Shown: one piece after another, positions 1-7,807 of the stretch
How positions within the stretch are numbered: position 1 is the first letter of the stretch
Layout: every line of letters begins with the position of its first letter
Source: a virus
Direction: 5' to 3' (one strand)
IMG/VR virus record: IMGVR_UViG_3300042356_001708
Coordinates: 1-64,000 of that record
Length of the DNA: 64,000 nucleotides
Program-made: the position numbers and the translations under genes
Notes under the pieces: model-generated
Seen by the model: only the letters and a program-made list of their open reading frames with translations
Told to the model about the DNA's origin: nothing
Databases searched by the model: none

Positions 1-959
1 ATGAATTTGACGAGTACAATGAGTCAGATAACATGGAAGTTGAAGGTATGGGAGAAACTATCTATGAAATTACTTTAGACGAAGAAATGGACGAGGAACT
101 TGACGAAGAAATGGACGAGGAACTTGACGAAGAATGGTCTGAAGAAATGGACGAAGAGGACTACAACGAAGAAGAAATGACAAATGAAAGCATTGGATTC
201 AAACCAAAGGGTGAAGGATTTGGAAAGGCAAAATTTGACTACAAGAAAACTACAGGAGGTTTCAAGGAAGACAAGAAACAAGGAACTCGTGGAGTTGGAA
301 TGGGAAAAGGTCCAAAATTTGAATTTAAAGAAGGTGAAACTAAGACAGCTCCGGCAAAACCAAAAGTTAAGCCTGGTACTGAAACTGAGAAAAGACCTGG
401 TAATCCTATGAGAAACCCTAATAAGGAGAATGAACCAGCACCCGCTAAGGCGAAGAAGGAAGAAACTAAAGAAGCTGCTAGAACATTAGGTAATGGTAAG
501 AAATGGGGTAGAAATGGTTTAGATAAACCAAGAACTGCGCCACGTCATTTAGCAATTGAATCAGTTAATTCTGAGTTAGAAATGTTAAAAACTAAAAATG
601 AAGAGTATCGTAAAGCTTTGAACGTGTTCAGAGACAAACTTAACGAAGTTGCGGTATTCAACTCAAACTTGGCTTACGCCACAAGATTGTTCACTGAACA
701 TTCAACTACTAAGCAAGAAAAAATTAACATTTTGAGACGTTTTGACGGAGCTGAAACTATCAAAGAATCCAAAACTTTGTATAAAGTAATAAAAGATGAA
801 CTTTCAAATAAAAACGAATCTCAAGTTGTGAAAGAATCTGTTGAAGTTAGAATCAATAGAACTCCAACTACAGGAGCGGTTAATTTGATTGAGTCAAAAA
901 CTTATGAGAATCCTCAATTCATGAGAATGAAGGATATCATGAACAAATTAATAAAATAA
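1..959 (+). CDS. Prohead core scaffold protein (gp22-like), 5' partial
   Basis: The frame is already open at the left edge (acidic codons from base 3), so the true start lies upstream; the ATG at 33 is only the first methionine in view. Three parts are visible: a highly acidic N-terminus with a 24-nt direct repeat (78-101 and 102-125, encoding DEEMDEEL); a Lys/Gly/Pro-rich low-complexity linker; and a helical C-terminal part from about residue 180 (counting from 33) with the pattern LNEVAVFNSNLAYATRLF, typical of large-phage head scaffolds. Several I-K-E/S and V-K-E/S sites resemble prohead protease sites, as expected for a core that is degraded during maturation. It sits 27 bp upstream of the capsid gene, the T4 order 22-23. 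Role inferred: internal scaffold for prohead assembly. Confidence 0.75.
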   Translation, partial: EFDEYNESDNMEVEGMGETIYEITLDEEMDEELDEEMDEELDEEWSEEMDEEDYNEEEMTNESIGFKPKGEGFGKAKFDYKKTTGGFKEDKKQGTRGVGMGKGPKFEFKEGETKTAPAKPKVKPGTETEKRPGNPMRNPNKENEPAPAKAKKEETKEAARTLGNGKKWGRNGLDKPRTAPRHLAIESVNSELEMLKTKNEEYRKALNVFRDKLNEVAVFNSNLAYATRLFTEHSTTKQEKINILRRFDGAETIKESKTLYKVIKDELSNKNESQVVKESVEVRINRTPTTGAVNLIESKTYENPQFMRMKDIMNKLIK

Positions 960-986
960 ACAATAAAATAATAAAAACCAAAAAAA

Positions 987-2852
987 ATGGGAGCATTATT
1001 AGAATCAGGTCTTGTTGGTAACATCGGTCTTAAGCACCTTAAAGTTATCAAAGAAGATACTATTAACAAATGGGACAAATTAGGGTTCCTAGAAGGTCTT
1101 AAAGGCCACCTAAAAGAAAATGTTGCACAATTGTATGAAAACCAAGCGTCACATTTGATTAACGAAGCATCGTCTACAGATTCATCAGGTTCTTTTGAAA
1201 CTGTTGTATTCCCTATCGTAAGACGTGTATTCTCTAAATTGTTAGCTAACGATATCGTATCTGTACAAGCTATGAACTTACCAATTGGTAAATTGTTCTA
1301 CTTCGTACCACGTATCCAAGGTTACAGTGGAGCAACTGCAACTCGTTCAGGAGAGCATTGGGCTCCAGTAGGTTCTCCAGGTAACTATGAGAACCCACAA
1401 AATCCTGATAATGGATATCCTCAAGGTGGTGGAACAGCAGGTACTAATTACTACGCTAAGAACCTTTATGATTTGTTCTACGAAGGTAACGAACCTAGTT
1501 TAGACCCAGCTGGTTTATTTGACTATTCAAAAGGTCAGTGGTCAGCAGTTACTGCAAACGCTACCTTAGTTGCTTGGTCAAACGGAACATTAGCTACAGG
1601 GGCAACTGCAACTGCGGCATATAATGGTACAACAATCAGAAAGGCGTTAATTCAAGTTTGTGGGTTCACTAATGTTGGAGACGGTAAATTAATCGGTCCT
1701 GACGGTAACGAAATGGATACTGAAACTTTCTTATCTGACTTGAGAATTGTTCCAACATCTGACGTTACTGATGCTGAATCTTGGACGGCATCTTGTTTAA
1801 ATGGTTCATCAGTTGTTCCTTTCCGTGTTGTTACACAACAATATGGTAAAGGAATGGTTCAATACGGTTCTTGGAATTCAACTACGTTCCCAACAACAGG
1901 TTCAGGTGGTAAATTCTGGGATATTTGTTCAGGTAATGGATGTATTTATCTTGAAGTTGATTTACAATGTCCAGTATGTTTGACTTGTTCTGCGGATACA
2001 TTAGATGGATATCAAGGAATGGAAGTTGCTTGGGAGACATTAACAGGTGCGAACGAAGCATTTACAGCTGTTTACCGTAGATACGAAGAGTTAGAGTTTG
2101 AAGACAAAATTGGTGAAGTTTCTTTTGATTTGGAATCTGTAACAGTTTCTGTAACTGAAAGAAAATTAAGAGCACAATGGTCTCCAGAAATGGCTCAAGA
2201 CGTGGCAGCGTTCCACAACATTGACGCAGAAGCTGAATTGACAGCATTACTTTCTGAGCAAGTAGCTGCAGAGATTGACCGTGAAATCTTACGTGACTTA
2301 CGTAAAGGTGCCGCTTGGACATTACGTTGGGATTACAACGGATGGAAGAGACTGGGTAACAACGCAGTTCCATATACTCAAAAGGATTGGAACCAAACGT
2401 TGATTACTGCTATCAACCAAATTTCAGCTCAAATCCACAAGTCTACTTTAAGAGGTGGAGCTAACTGGATTGTTGTATCTTCTGAAATCAGTGCAATTTT
2501 TGATGACTTGGAATACTTCCACGTATCAAACGCAGCTCCTGAGCAAGACCAATACAACATGGGTATTGAAAGAGTTGGTACTTTAAGTGGTCGTTACCAA
2601 GTATACCGTGACCCATACTTCCCACCAAACACTGTGTTGATTGGTCACAAAGGAACATCTTTGTTGGATACTGGTTACATCTACGCTCCATACGTACCAC
2701 TTCAATTAACTCCAACTATGTATAACCCATTCAACTTTACACCTATCAAGGGTATCATGACACGTTACGCTAAGAAAATGGTTAACAACCGTTTCTACGG
2801 ACGTATCCAAGTTGACGGTGTTCGTACATTTGACTTGAGAGAATTAAGATAA
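987..2852 (+). CDS. gp23: Major capsid protein (T4 gp23 family)
   Basis: 621 residues, about 100 longer than T4 gp23. It forms the hexamer lattice of the head. The segment LRAQWSPEMAQDVAAFHN and the following DAEAELTALLSEQ align by eye with the conserved gp23 core. The C-terminal GRYQVYRDPYF, GHKGTSLLDTGYIYAPYVPL and FTPIKGIMTRYAKK are also family signatures. The N-terminal 60 residues end in SHLINE, followed by ASSTDSS. This corresponds to the T4 maturation site (LTE/A), so cleavage after Glu60 by the prohead protease is predicted. The extra length lies mainly between residues 110 and 340, a Gly/Thr-rich region with a Cys cluster (CSGNGC, CPVCLTC) that looks like an inserted surface domain. 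It is co-transcribed with the scaffold gene and followed by a strong terminator. Confidence 0.95.
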   Translation: MGALLESGLVGNIGLKHLKVIKEDTINKWDKLGFLEGLKGHLKENVAQLYENQASHLINEASSTDSSGSFETVVFPIVRRVFSKLLANDIVSVQAMNLPIGKLFYFVPRIQGYSGATATRSGEHWAPVGSPGNYENPQNPDNGYPQGGGTAGTNYYAKNLYDLFYEGNEPSLDPAGLFDYSKGQWSAVTANATLVAWSNGTLATGATATAAYNGTTIRKALIQVCGFTNVGDGKLIGPDGNEMDTETFLSDLRIVPTSDVTDAESWTASCLNGSSVVPFRVVTQQYGKGMVQYGSWNSTTFPTTGSGGKFWDICSGNGCIYLEVDLQCPVCLTCSADTLDGYQGMEVAWETLTGANEAFTAVYRRYEELEFEDKIGEVSFDLESVTVSVTERKLRAQWSPEMAQDVAAFHNIDAEAELTALLSEQVAAEIDREILRDLRKGAAWTLRWDYNGWKRLGNNAVPYTQKDWNQTLITAINQISAQIHKSTLRGGANWIVVSSEISAIFDDLEYFHVSNAAPEQDQYNMGIERVGTLSGRYQVYRDPYFPPNTVLIGHKGTSLLDTGYIYAPYVPLQLTPTMYNPFNFTPIKGIMTRYAKKMVNNRFYGRIQVDGVRTFDLRELR

Positions 2853-2875
2853 TCTATCTTAAACCAAATATAAAA

Positions 2876-2900
2876 AGGTCAGAGAAATCTGACCTTTTTT
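2876..2900. terminator. Bidirectional rho-independent terminator
   Basis: An 8-bp perfect stem AGGTCAGA/TCTGACCT with GAAA loop is flanked by an A-run on the left and a T-run on the right. It lies between the capsid gene and the convergent CAP-domain gene and can stop transcription from both sides. Confidence 0.88.
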
Positions 2901-2904
2901 ATTT

Positions 2905-3519
2905 TTAATCGGTAACAATAGTTACATTATAAAATTTCTTAGTATTAATATCGTAATAATTACAAAATCCATACTTTTTATATTTTGGGTCTTGTAAGAT
3001 TTCCCTATGATGAATGGAAGACCAATATAAATCAAATATTGTTCTTGTATATTCTAAATTAACTGAATTATAATTAGGGTATTCCATCATATATCGTTGG
3101 TCCATTAAACAAACTTCAGCAATCCAATAAAAATTGGTATGGCCTACAAATTTTGCTCTATCTAACGGAGCTACCCCAAAATCAGGATTATAATGAGTGA
3201 CATTTCCCGTTCTACTAATATGACATAATTGAACAAATGCGATTTTTGTTAAATTCTCATCATATATTAGACTTTTTAATCCATAATTTTTTCTAAACTC
3301 ATTAATACATTTGTTAAACTCCCTATCAATAGAGTCAAGATTAACTTTTGATATATTTCTTTGTCTTTGACTCCTATTTAAATCATTACTTGGGTATTTG
3401 GGTAATAATGAATTTGAAGAATTTGTATTATAAATGTTAGAATATAATACATCTAAATTTTTTTGTCCAAATGAGTATACGGACAATAAGATTAAAAATA
3501 AAACATTACTTATCTTCAT
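2905..3519 (-). CDS. Exported CAP-superfamily (SCP/PR-1-like) protein
   Basis: 204 residues starting with a clear signal peptide: MKI, a hydrophobic stretch VLFLILLSVY, then SFGQ, where cleavage is likely. A CAP domain covers about residues 65-200. It has the helix INEFRKNYGLKSLIYDENL, a His in VQLCHISR, another in NVTHYNPDFG, and a C-terminal SIHHREILQDPKYKKYGFCNYY-like region (W..S..HR..l..p.y...G), all standard CAP features. The protein is probably secreted to the periplasm or cell surface of the infected host; the substrate is unknown. It overlaps the upstream 79-residue gene by 14 bp, and both appear to be driven by the host-type promoter at 3763-3793. It lies convergent to the capsid gene. 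A role in envelope remodelling or superinfection exclusion is only a guess. Confidence 0.75.
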   Translation of the reverse strand: MKISNVLFLILLSVYSFGQKNLDVLYSNIYNTNSSNSLLPKYPSNDLNRSQRQRNISKVNLDSIDREFNKCINEFRKNYGLKSLIYDENLTKIAFVQLCHISRTGNVTHYNPDFGVAPLDRAKFVGHTNFYWIAEVCLMDQRYMMEYPNYNSVNLEYTRTIFDLYWSSIHHREILQDPKYKKYGFCNYYDINTKKFYNVTIVTD

Positions 3520-3745
3520 TATTATTTGGTTTAGTTGTTAAAACTCTGATACTTTTTGATAACACTTCAATTTCCTGCATTGTAAAGATTCCTTTTTGAA
3601 ACCCTTTATGAACGGATTGTATTAGACAATACGTTGCTTGGTCATTATTAATATTAGATATGAATAGTTCTAAATCATTTAGATTGTAATAATCAATTGA
3701 ATCAAATAATGAACCTATAGGTTGTTTTGGGGGTGTGTTTTCCAT
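3506..3745 (-). CDS. Small hypothetical protein, first gene of CAP operon
   Basis: 79 residues, mostly helical, with no recognised domain. It has the Gln/Asn-rich segment LELFISNINNDQATYCLIQSV and the helix QEIEVLSKSIRVL. Its ATG lies 17 nt downstream of a host-type -7 element on the same strand, which supports the start. The end overlaps the CAP-domain gene by 14 bp, so the two are probably translationally coupled. No signal peptide or membrane segment is visible, so it is likely cytoplasmic. Confidence 0.6.
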   Translation of the reverse strand: MENTPPKQPIGSLFDSIDYYNLNDLELFISNINNDQATYCLIQSVHKGFQKGIFTMQEIEVLSKSIRVLTTKPNNNEDK

Positions 3746-3754
3746 ACTCTGAAA

Positions 3755-3761
3755 TATTTAT
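3755..3761 (+). promoter_or_regulatory. Late-type promoter motif TATTTAT
   Basis: Sense-strand TATTTAT lies 20 nt upstream of the ATG at 3782. It is the same heptamer found before many virion genes here. It overlaps the predicted start region of the divergent host-type promoter. Confidence 0.5.
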
Positions 3762-3762
3762 A

Positions 3763-3793
3763 CAAATATAGGGTAAATTTTATGAATTACAAA
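3763..3793 (-). promoter_or_regulatory. Bacteroidetes-type host promoter for CAP operon
   Basis: On the minus strand, TTTG (plus 3793-3790) and TATATTTG (plus 3770-3763) are separated by 19 nt. This matches the Bacteroidetes -33 TTTG / -7 TAnnTTTG promoter. It points to the 79-residue gene and the CAP gene, implying transcription by unmodified host polymerase, hence early expression. Confidence 0.6.
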
Positions 3794-4669
3794 AAAAATA
3801 AAATAAATGAGGCAACGTCAACAAATTCCTCAGTTGGGAAATATCAAATTCCCCTACAACCGGGAACAAGAATGTTTGACAATGACAATATTACCCCATT
3901 TACTGAACCTGTGTCTAAGTATAATAATGCTTTGTTGGCCTATGATAGTTACGACGGTGAAATGGACGAACCCAAAAAAATAGTTAACAAATTAGAAAAA
4001 AAGACAAGAAAAATATCTTTAAATAGTAAAAAACATCCTGAACAAAATGATGAGGATGGAGGTGTTTTAAATAATGATTATAGTTTAAAAGAAGACATGG
4101 ACTTACTAAAAAATAAAATTTTACAAGTTTTACGTGAAGCAACTAATTCGTTTGTGTCATCAGGACCGTACACTGGACCAATTGAACTTGGATTAAAAAA
4201 ATGGAGAAAACAAGAAAGAGGACCATTTACTGAATTTTCAAAAATACCTACAAATAAATTAAATTTACAAAAAACTTTAAAAGACAATATTAAAAGGAAA
4301 GTTGGAATGTGGGAAAAACACAAAGATTCGGGATACAATATTGAAACACATGATGTTCACACTATCAACGAAGACTTAGGAGTTTGGTTTGGAACAAAAA
4401 AGAAACCAAAGGGTAGTAGTCAACCAAAGGGTCCTTGGGTTAATATTTGTAAAAAAAAGGAAGGTGGGGGACACCCACCGTGTGGAAGACCTGAAGCTAG
4501 TGATAAGGCGTATCCAAAATGTAGAGCTGCGGGAGTCGCTTCAAAAATGACCGACGCTCAAAAAAAGTCTGCATGTGCTCAAAAAAGGAGAGCTGAAAAA
4601 ACAAATCCTAAAACAGGCACTGGAAATAAACCAAAAATGGTTTCATATAAACCAAAGAAGAAGAAGTAA
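3782..4669 (+). CDS. Basic DUF5872-like protein with capsid-targeting-like N-terminus
   Basis: 295 residues. The frame opens 60 nt earlier (3722), but those codons overlap the divergent gene and promoter, and the ATG at 3782 follows a late-type promoter, so 3782 is preferred. The N-terminus MNYKKNKINE/ATS ends in I-N-E followed by Ala, like the prohead protease site of T4 internal proteins. The C-terminal 90 residues match the DUF5872-type signature (KPKGSSQPKGPWVNICKKK, GGGHPPCGRPEASDKAYPKC, RAAGVASKMTDAQKKSAC), ending in a Lys tail. Such Lys/Cys-rich domains occur in phages and giant viruses and have no established function; DNA binding is plausible from charge. Likely an internal head protein (inference). 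It is convergent with, and abuts, the next gene at 4669/4670. Confidence 0.7.
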   Translation: MNYKKNKINEATSTNSSVGKYQIPLQPGTRMFDNDNITPFTEPVSKYNNALLAYDSYDGEMDEPKKIVNKLEKKTRKISLNSKKHPEQNDEDGGVLNNDYSLKEDMDLLKNKILQVLREATNSFVSSGPYTGPIELGLKKWRKQERGPFTEFSKIPTNKLNLQKTLKDNIKRKVGMWEKHKDSGYNIETHDVHTINEDLGVWFGTKKKPKGSSQPKGPWVNICKKKEGGGHPPCGRPEASDKAYPKCRAAGVASKMTDAQKKSACAQKRRAEKTNPKTGTGNKPKMVSYKPKKKK

Positions 4670-5077
4670 TTACATATCCCCTATCTTTGTATAGGCGTTG
4701 ATTAAAGAGTCTTTAATTTGATTTAGGATAAGTATGTCCATTTTATCGGCTCTAACCTCTAATTCCCTCTCAAACCGATTTGTCAACATCCTTTCACTTT
4801 TAGATGTAAGTTTGATTTCATAAGAGTACGAATGATTCGTTACTGATAATACACCATTATCTATCACCATAAAAATACTTAATTCATCATTATGAATATA
4901 ATATTTTTGAGTTATTGGCGTAAAAACTAATAGAGAATCTTCCTTACAGATTAATTTCTTGGCAATTGCGATACACATTCCTGCGTATTTTTTTTGTTCT
5001 ATCTCAACTTGTTTTGGGGATAGGAAATTTCTAAGTAAAATTCTTACTTTAAAATAAGTTCTTTTTATTGGGCTCAT
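4670..5077 (-). CDS. Hypothetical protein
   Basis: 135 residues with no recognised domain. A basic N-terminal helix (KRTYFKVRILLRNFLSPKQ) is followed by alternating beta-type segments (YYIHNDELSIFMVIDNGVLS) and a C-terminal helix rich in charged residues. There is no signal peptide or membrane span. Its stop codon abuts that of the convergent DUF5872-like gene with no intervening base. A 43-bp gap separates it from the 5' end of the next region, and no clear promoter of either type was seen upstream. Confidence 0.6.
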   Translation of the reverse strand: MSPIKRTYFKVRILLRNFLSPKQVEIEQKKYAGMCIAIAKKLICKEDSLLVFTPITQKYYIHNDELSIFMVIDNGVLSVTNHSYSYEIKLTSKSERMLTNRFERELEVRADKMDILILNQIKDSLINAYTKIGDM

Positions 5078-5120
5078 ATCATTGATGAATATTCAACAAA
5101 GATATGGTAAAATTATTGAA

Positions 5121-5582
5121 TTAACAATATGGTGACGAACATTTTTTCTTTCCGTCAAGCCCTGGCATTCTACCTTTACACACTTGAACCGCATATCCAT
5201 TCGCATATGCTGAAGGGTATACTTTGAATTTTGACTTCGCTGCAGATTTACCACGAGCACATAACTTTGTTCCCGCTTTTTTACGACCTTCCATCATTGT
5301 CTCAGGTTCAGTTGGGTATCTAACCTCATCTTGCATCTTATGAGTGCTTTTTGTTTCATTCATTAAAAAATCAAACACTTGGTCCATATTGTTTTTCGCT
5401 TCAGCAATATGGTCTTGCGCCCAATCGTGACCGTTTTTAAGAATCTCCTCAACTTGGTTATGGTCTAAATCTAACAATAAATCACATTGTCTTCTCATTT
5501 GTTCTAAATTACTAAAGAACATATATCTTTCACCTTCAGACTCTTTTAGTAATTCTTTTCTTAATAGTTGTTTAATATTCAT
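5121..5582 (-). CDS. Small basic Cys protein with capsid-targeting-like N-terminus
   Basis: 153 residues from the ATG at 5582; an in-frame ATG at 5591 adds MNK. The later start is preferred because it places MNIKQLLRKELLKE/SEGE at the N-terminus, an amphipathic peptide ending in L-K-E before Ser, as in capsid-targeted T4-like proteins. The middle is an acidic helical segment (LDLDHNQVEEILKNGHDWAQ). The C-terminal 50 residues form a compact Lys/Cys-rich domain (KLCARGKSAAKSKFKVYPSA, then AYANGYAVQVCKG, ending KKKCSSPYC) of a type recurring in large phages; its function is unknown. Its start overlaps the end of the preceding gene. Likely an internal capsid or core component (inference). Confidence 0.65.
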   Translation of the reverse strand: MNIKQLLRKELLKESEGERYMFFSNLEQMRRQCDLLLDLDHNQVEEILKNGHDWAQDHIAEAKNNMDQVFDFLMNETKSTHKMQDEVRYPTEPETMMEGRKKAGTKLCARGKSAAKSKFKVYPSAYANGYAVQVCKGRMPGLDGKKKCSSPYC

Positions 5583-6246
5583 CTTGTTCATTGTCTTGGT
5601 TTAATTGTTCAGATGCTAGTTTTAAGAAAACTTCTATAATATCTGATTCATAGTCCTCATCAGGTTTTGTTCCTGACTCACTTTTAAATCTATAACCTAA
5701 GTATTTCCCGTCTAAATCAGTGTATATCTTACCATAATATGTTGTATATTCAATCTCAAGAGGACCTTGAAATACTATGTATTTGTCGGTTGTATATATT
5801 TTCATCGCATCAAACGTCATTGTTGGTATTTCACCTTTCGGGTCTTCAAATGAAAATCTATTGTCTCTATCATCAGAAGGAGGAACCTCATCATCTCCAG
5901 CATCGTAAATAACACCTGGGTCTAATTGTCTTTCATAATCCGCAGTTCTACCATCCTCTTCAGGTTCCTCAGAATATTCATCATAGAACATTTGTTCAAT
6001 ATCAGTTAATGATTCTTGTTTTGCAATTTTTTTAGCTAACATTAACATTATTGGTTTTGTATCAAAATCCTCACTACTAACACTTTGTAAAATTCTTTTT
6101 TCAATATCTGATAATGATTCAATTCCTTCAGATGATATTTTATCTAAAATTGTATCCTCATAATTTTGGAACTCATGTGATGATTCTTTTATAATCTGAG
6201 TTATAAATTTAATCAATTCAGATTCCGTTAATCTTACCTTTCTCAT
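5572..6246 (-). CDS. Acidic hypothetical protein with capsid-targeting-like leader
   Basis: 224 residues. The N-terminus is an amphipathic helix (LTESELIKFITQIIKE/SSHE) ending in I-K-E before Ser, the presumed prohead protease site. The rest is strongly acidic, with a low-complexity central stretch (EYSEEPEEDGRTADYE) and a beta-rich C-terminal third that includes IYTTDKYIVFQGPLEIEYTT. No known domain is recognised. The ATG overlaps the stop of the preceding gene by 4 nt, and the end overlaps the next gene, so it lies in a tight late operon behind tail genes. Candidate internal head protein; the acidic body may mimic DNA charge or serve as core filler (speculation). Confidence 0.65.
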   Translation of the reverse strand: MRKVRLTESELIKFITQIIKESSHEFQNYEDTILDKISSEGIESLSDIEKRILQSVSSEDFDTKPIMLMLAKKIAKQESLTDIEQMFYDEYSEEPEEDGRTADYERQLDPGVIYDAGDDEVPPSDDRDNRFSFEDPKGEIPTMTFDAMKIYTTDKYIVFQGPLEIEYTTYYGKIYTDLDGKYLGYRFKSESGTKPDEDYESDIIEVFLKLASEQLNQDNEQDEY

Positions 6247-7787
6247 TTTTTACTAACTATTTGAAATTTAATTTGTCTTTTATAAGTATCTACCTGACCA
6301 CTTGTTTCCACTTTTAAATCAATAAAATATTCATTTGGTATTTTATCTCTAGTGTCAAATATGAAGTAATATTCATTGGGTGTCCTATTAATAGGGGTCC
6401 AATCTTGAACTTGTACTTCAATATTACCTTCTCTCACATATATTCTATATTCAGCGTTAACGTAAGGTAATAATGCATTTGATGTATATGCCTTTTTAAT
6501 TACGACACCAACCTTTCTAACGTCAGTATTTAGGATTTTCTCATCTTGTTTAATTCCGTAAAAATCAAACCCATATATTTGAGGGTCAAAACTCTGAGTA
6601 CCAATTTGAAATTTCTTTGAGAAAGGTTGTAAAATAAATTCATTCTCAACATTTGGTAAAGTTATTCCATTGAATTTTAGATTAGACCAAGTATCTGAAA
6701 AAGTACATGGAGTTATGAAACCTACAAATTCGGGTAAATCAACTTCATATACCCCTAAAGCTCTTTGACATGTGGTTAATCCTGTCATTCCTGATACGGC
6801 GTCTCCATTCGTATCATAAATTGACACACTTGGTGTTACATCTAAATTTTGAGGTTTACCTCCAATATTAACATACAAGAATAATTTATTATTTTGAAAT
6901 TCTACAAATAAATTTCTATCATCTAAAACTACATCATCATATGATGACATTAAAAATGGTTCATAAAATGTTTGAGTATATCGTGAGAAGAATGATACAG
7001 AATAATTTGATGTTAACCCAGTAATATTTTCAAAAGCGGGTACATATGCAATTCCCCAACCTGTAACACCTGTAATTGTACCATTAAGTATTCCATTAAT
7101 TTCTGAAGTCATGTCAAAGTTAATATCCTCATTACCAAAATCAAAATGTTGGGTATCAACAATATGTAGTTGGTTGTAGTTCGTAGTCCCTGAATTTTTA
7201 TTATCGTAAATTCCATGATTTGACCAAAAATCAATAGTTGTTGTTTGAAACCAATTTGAAGGTCTATCTGAAATTGCTTTATCTTCATATGATTGGAACA
7301 TTTCAGAATTTCCGTTGTCAGATATTAATGTCTTATTTGTATTGTAATAATCGTATCCAACACCTTCATCCCAATTTTGAGGATATCCTTCAGGGTCTAA
7401 AGGAATTCTAAATAATATTAAATCAAATGATGTCGCTCTTAATCTCTCATCAGAGTTATAAGTATTCAACAAAGATTCGTCAAATTTTATAGTGTTATAC
7501 ATCACTAAATTGTGTTTTATATTATTAACGCATATTGTAGTTGTTGTTGTAACAACTGAATTATTAGTTAATAAATTACAACAATTGTTACCTAACGACC
7601 CATTATTATATTTTTCTTTAAGTGAATCTAAATCCAAATCAAAGATAAATCTGGTAAATCCTGGTGTTGAAACTGTCCCATTTGAGGAACCGAAAAATAA
7701 ATCAACAACAGGGTTTCTACCTGTATTGATTAAAGAATCAGAAACAATTGTATTGTTTTTGGAAAAATATGACCTATGAATTGACAT
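6243..7787 (-). CDS. Virion structural protein, baseplate/fibre type
   Basis: 514 residues from the ATG at 7787 (MSIHRSYFSKN). An upstream TTG in frame at 7811 overlaps the preceding stop and the promoter, so it is less likely. The protein is rich in Asn, Thr, Phe and beta-strand patterns, with a short poly-Thr element (VVTTTTTICV) near residue 85. The middle part (residues 100-250) recalls carbohydrate-binding jelly-roll domains of tail proteins, and the C-terminal part (YRIYVREGNIEVQVQDWTP) looks Ig-like. It follows a gp5-like gene under a TATTTAT motif. Exact identity is unknown; baseplate or fibre attachment is inferred from its neighbours. Confidence 0.6.
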   Translation of the reverse strand: MSIHRSYFSKNNTIVSDSLINTGRNPVVDLFFGSSNGTVSTPGFTRFIFDLDLDSLKEKYNNGSLGNNCCNLLTNNSVVTTTTTICVNNIKHNLVMYNTIKFDESLLNTYNSDERLRATSFDLILFRIPLDPEGYPQNWDEGVGYDYYNTNKTLISDNGNSEMFQSYEDKAISDRPSNWFQTTTIDFWSNHGIYDNKNSGTTNYNQLHIVDTQHFDFGNEDINFDMTSEINGILNGTITGVTGWGIAYVPAFENITGLTSNYSVSFFSRYTQTFYEPFLMSSYDDVVLDDRNLFVEFQNNKLFLYVNIGGKPQNLDVTPSVSIYDTNGDAVSGMTGLTTCQRALGVYEVDLPEFVGFITPCTFSDTWSNLKFNGITLPNVENEFILQPFSKKFQIGTQSFDPQIYGFDFYGIKQDEKILNTDVRKVGVVIKKAYTSNALLPYVNAEYRIYVREGNIEVQVQDWTPINRTPNEYYFIFDTRDKIPNEYFIDLKVETSGQVDTYKRQIKFQIVSKK

Positions 7788-7800
7788 TACCTTTTTTAAG

Positions 7801-7807
7801 ATAAATA
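7801..7807 (-). promoter_or_regulatory. Late-type promoter motif TATTTAT
   Basis: Minus-strand TATTTAT lies 13 nt upstream of the ATG at 7787, just beyond the stop codon of the preceding gene. Confidence 0.5.

Noticed and set aside
3722-3781. Earlier start for the DUF5872-like gene
   Set aside because: The added 20 residues overlap the divergent gene, its promoter and the late motif; the ATG at 3782 gives the protease-type leader.
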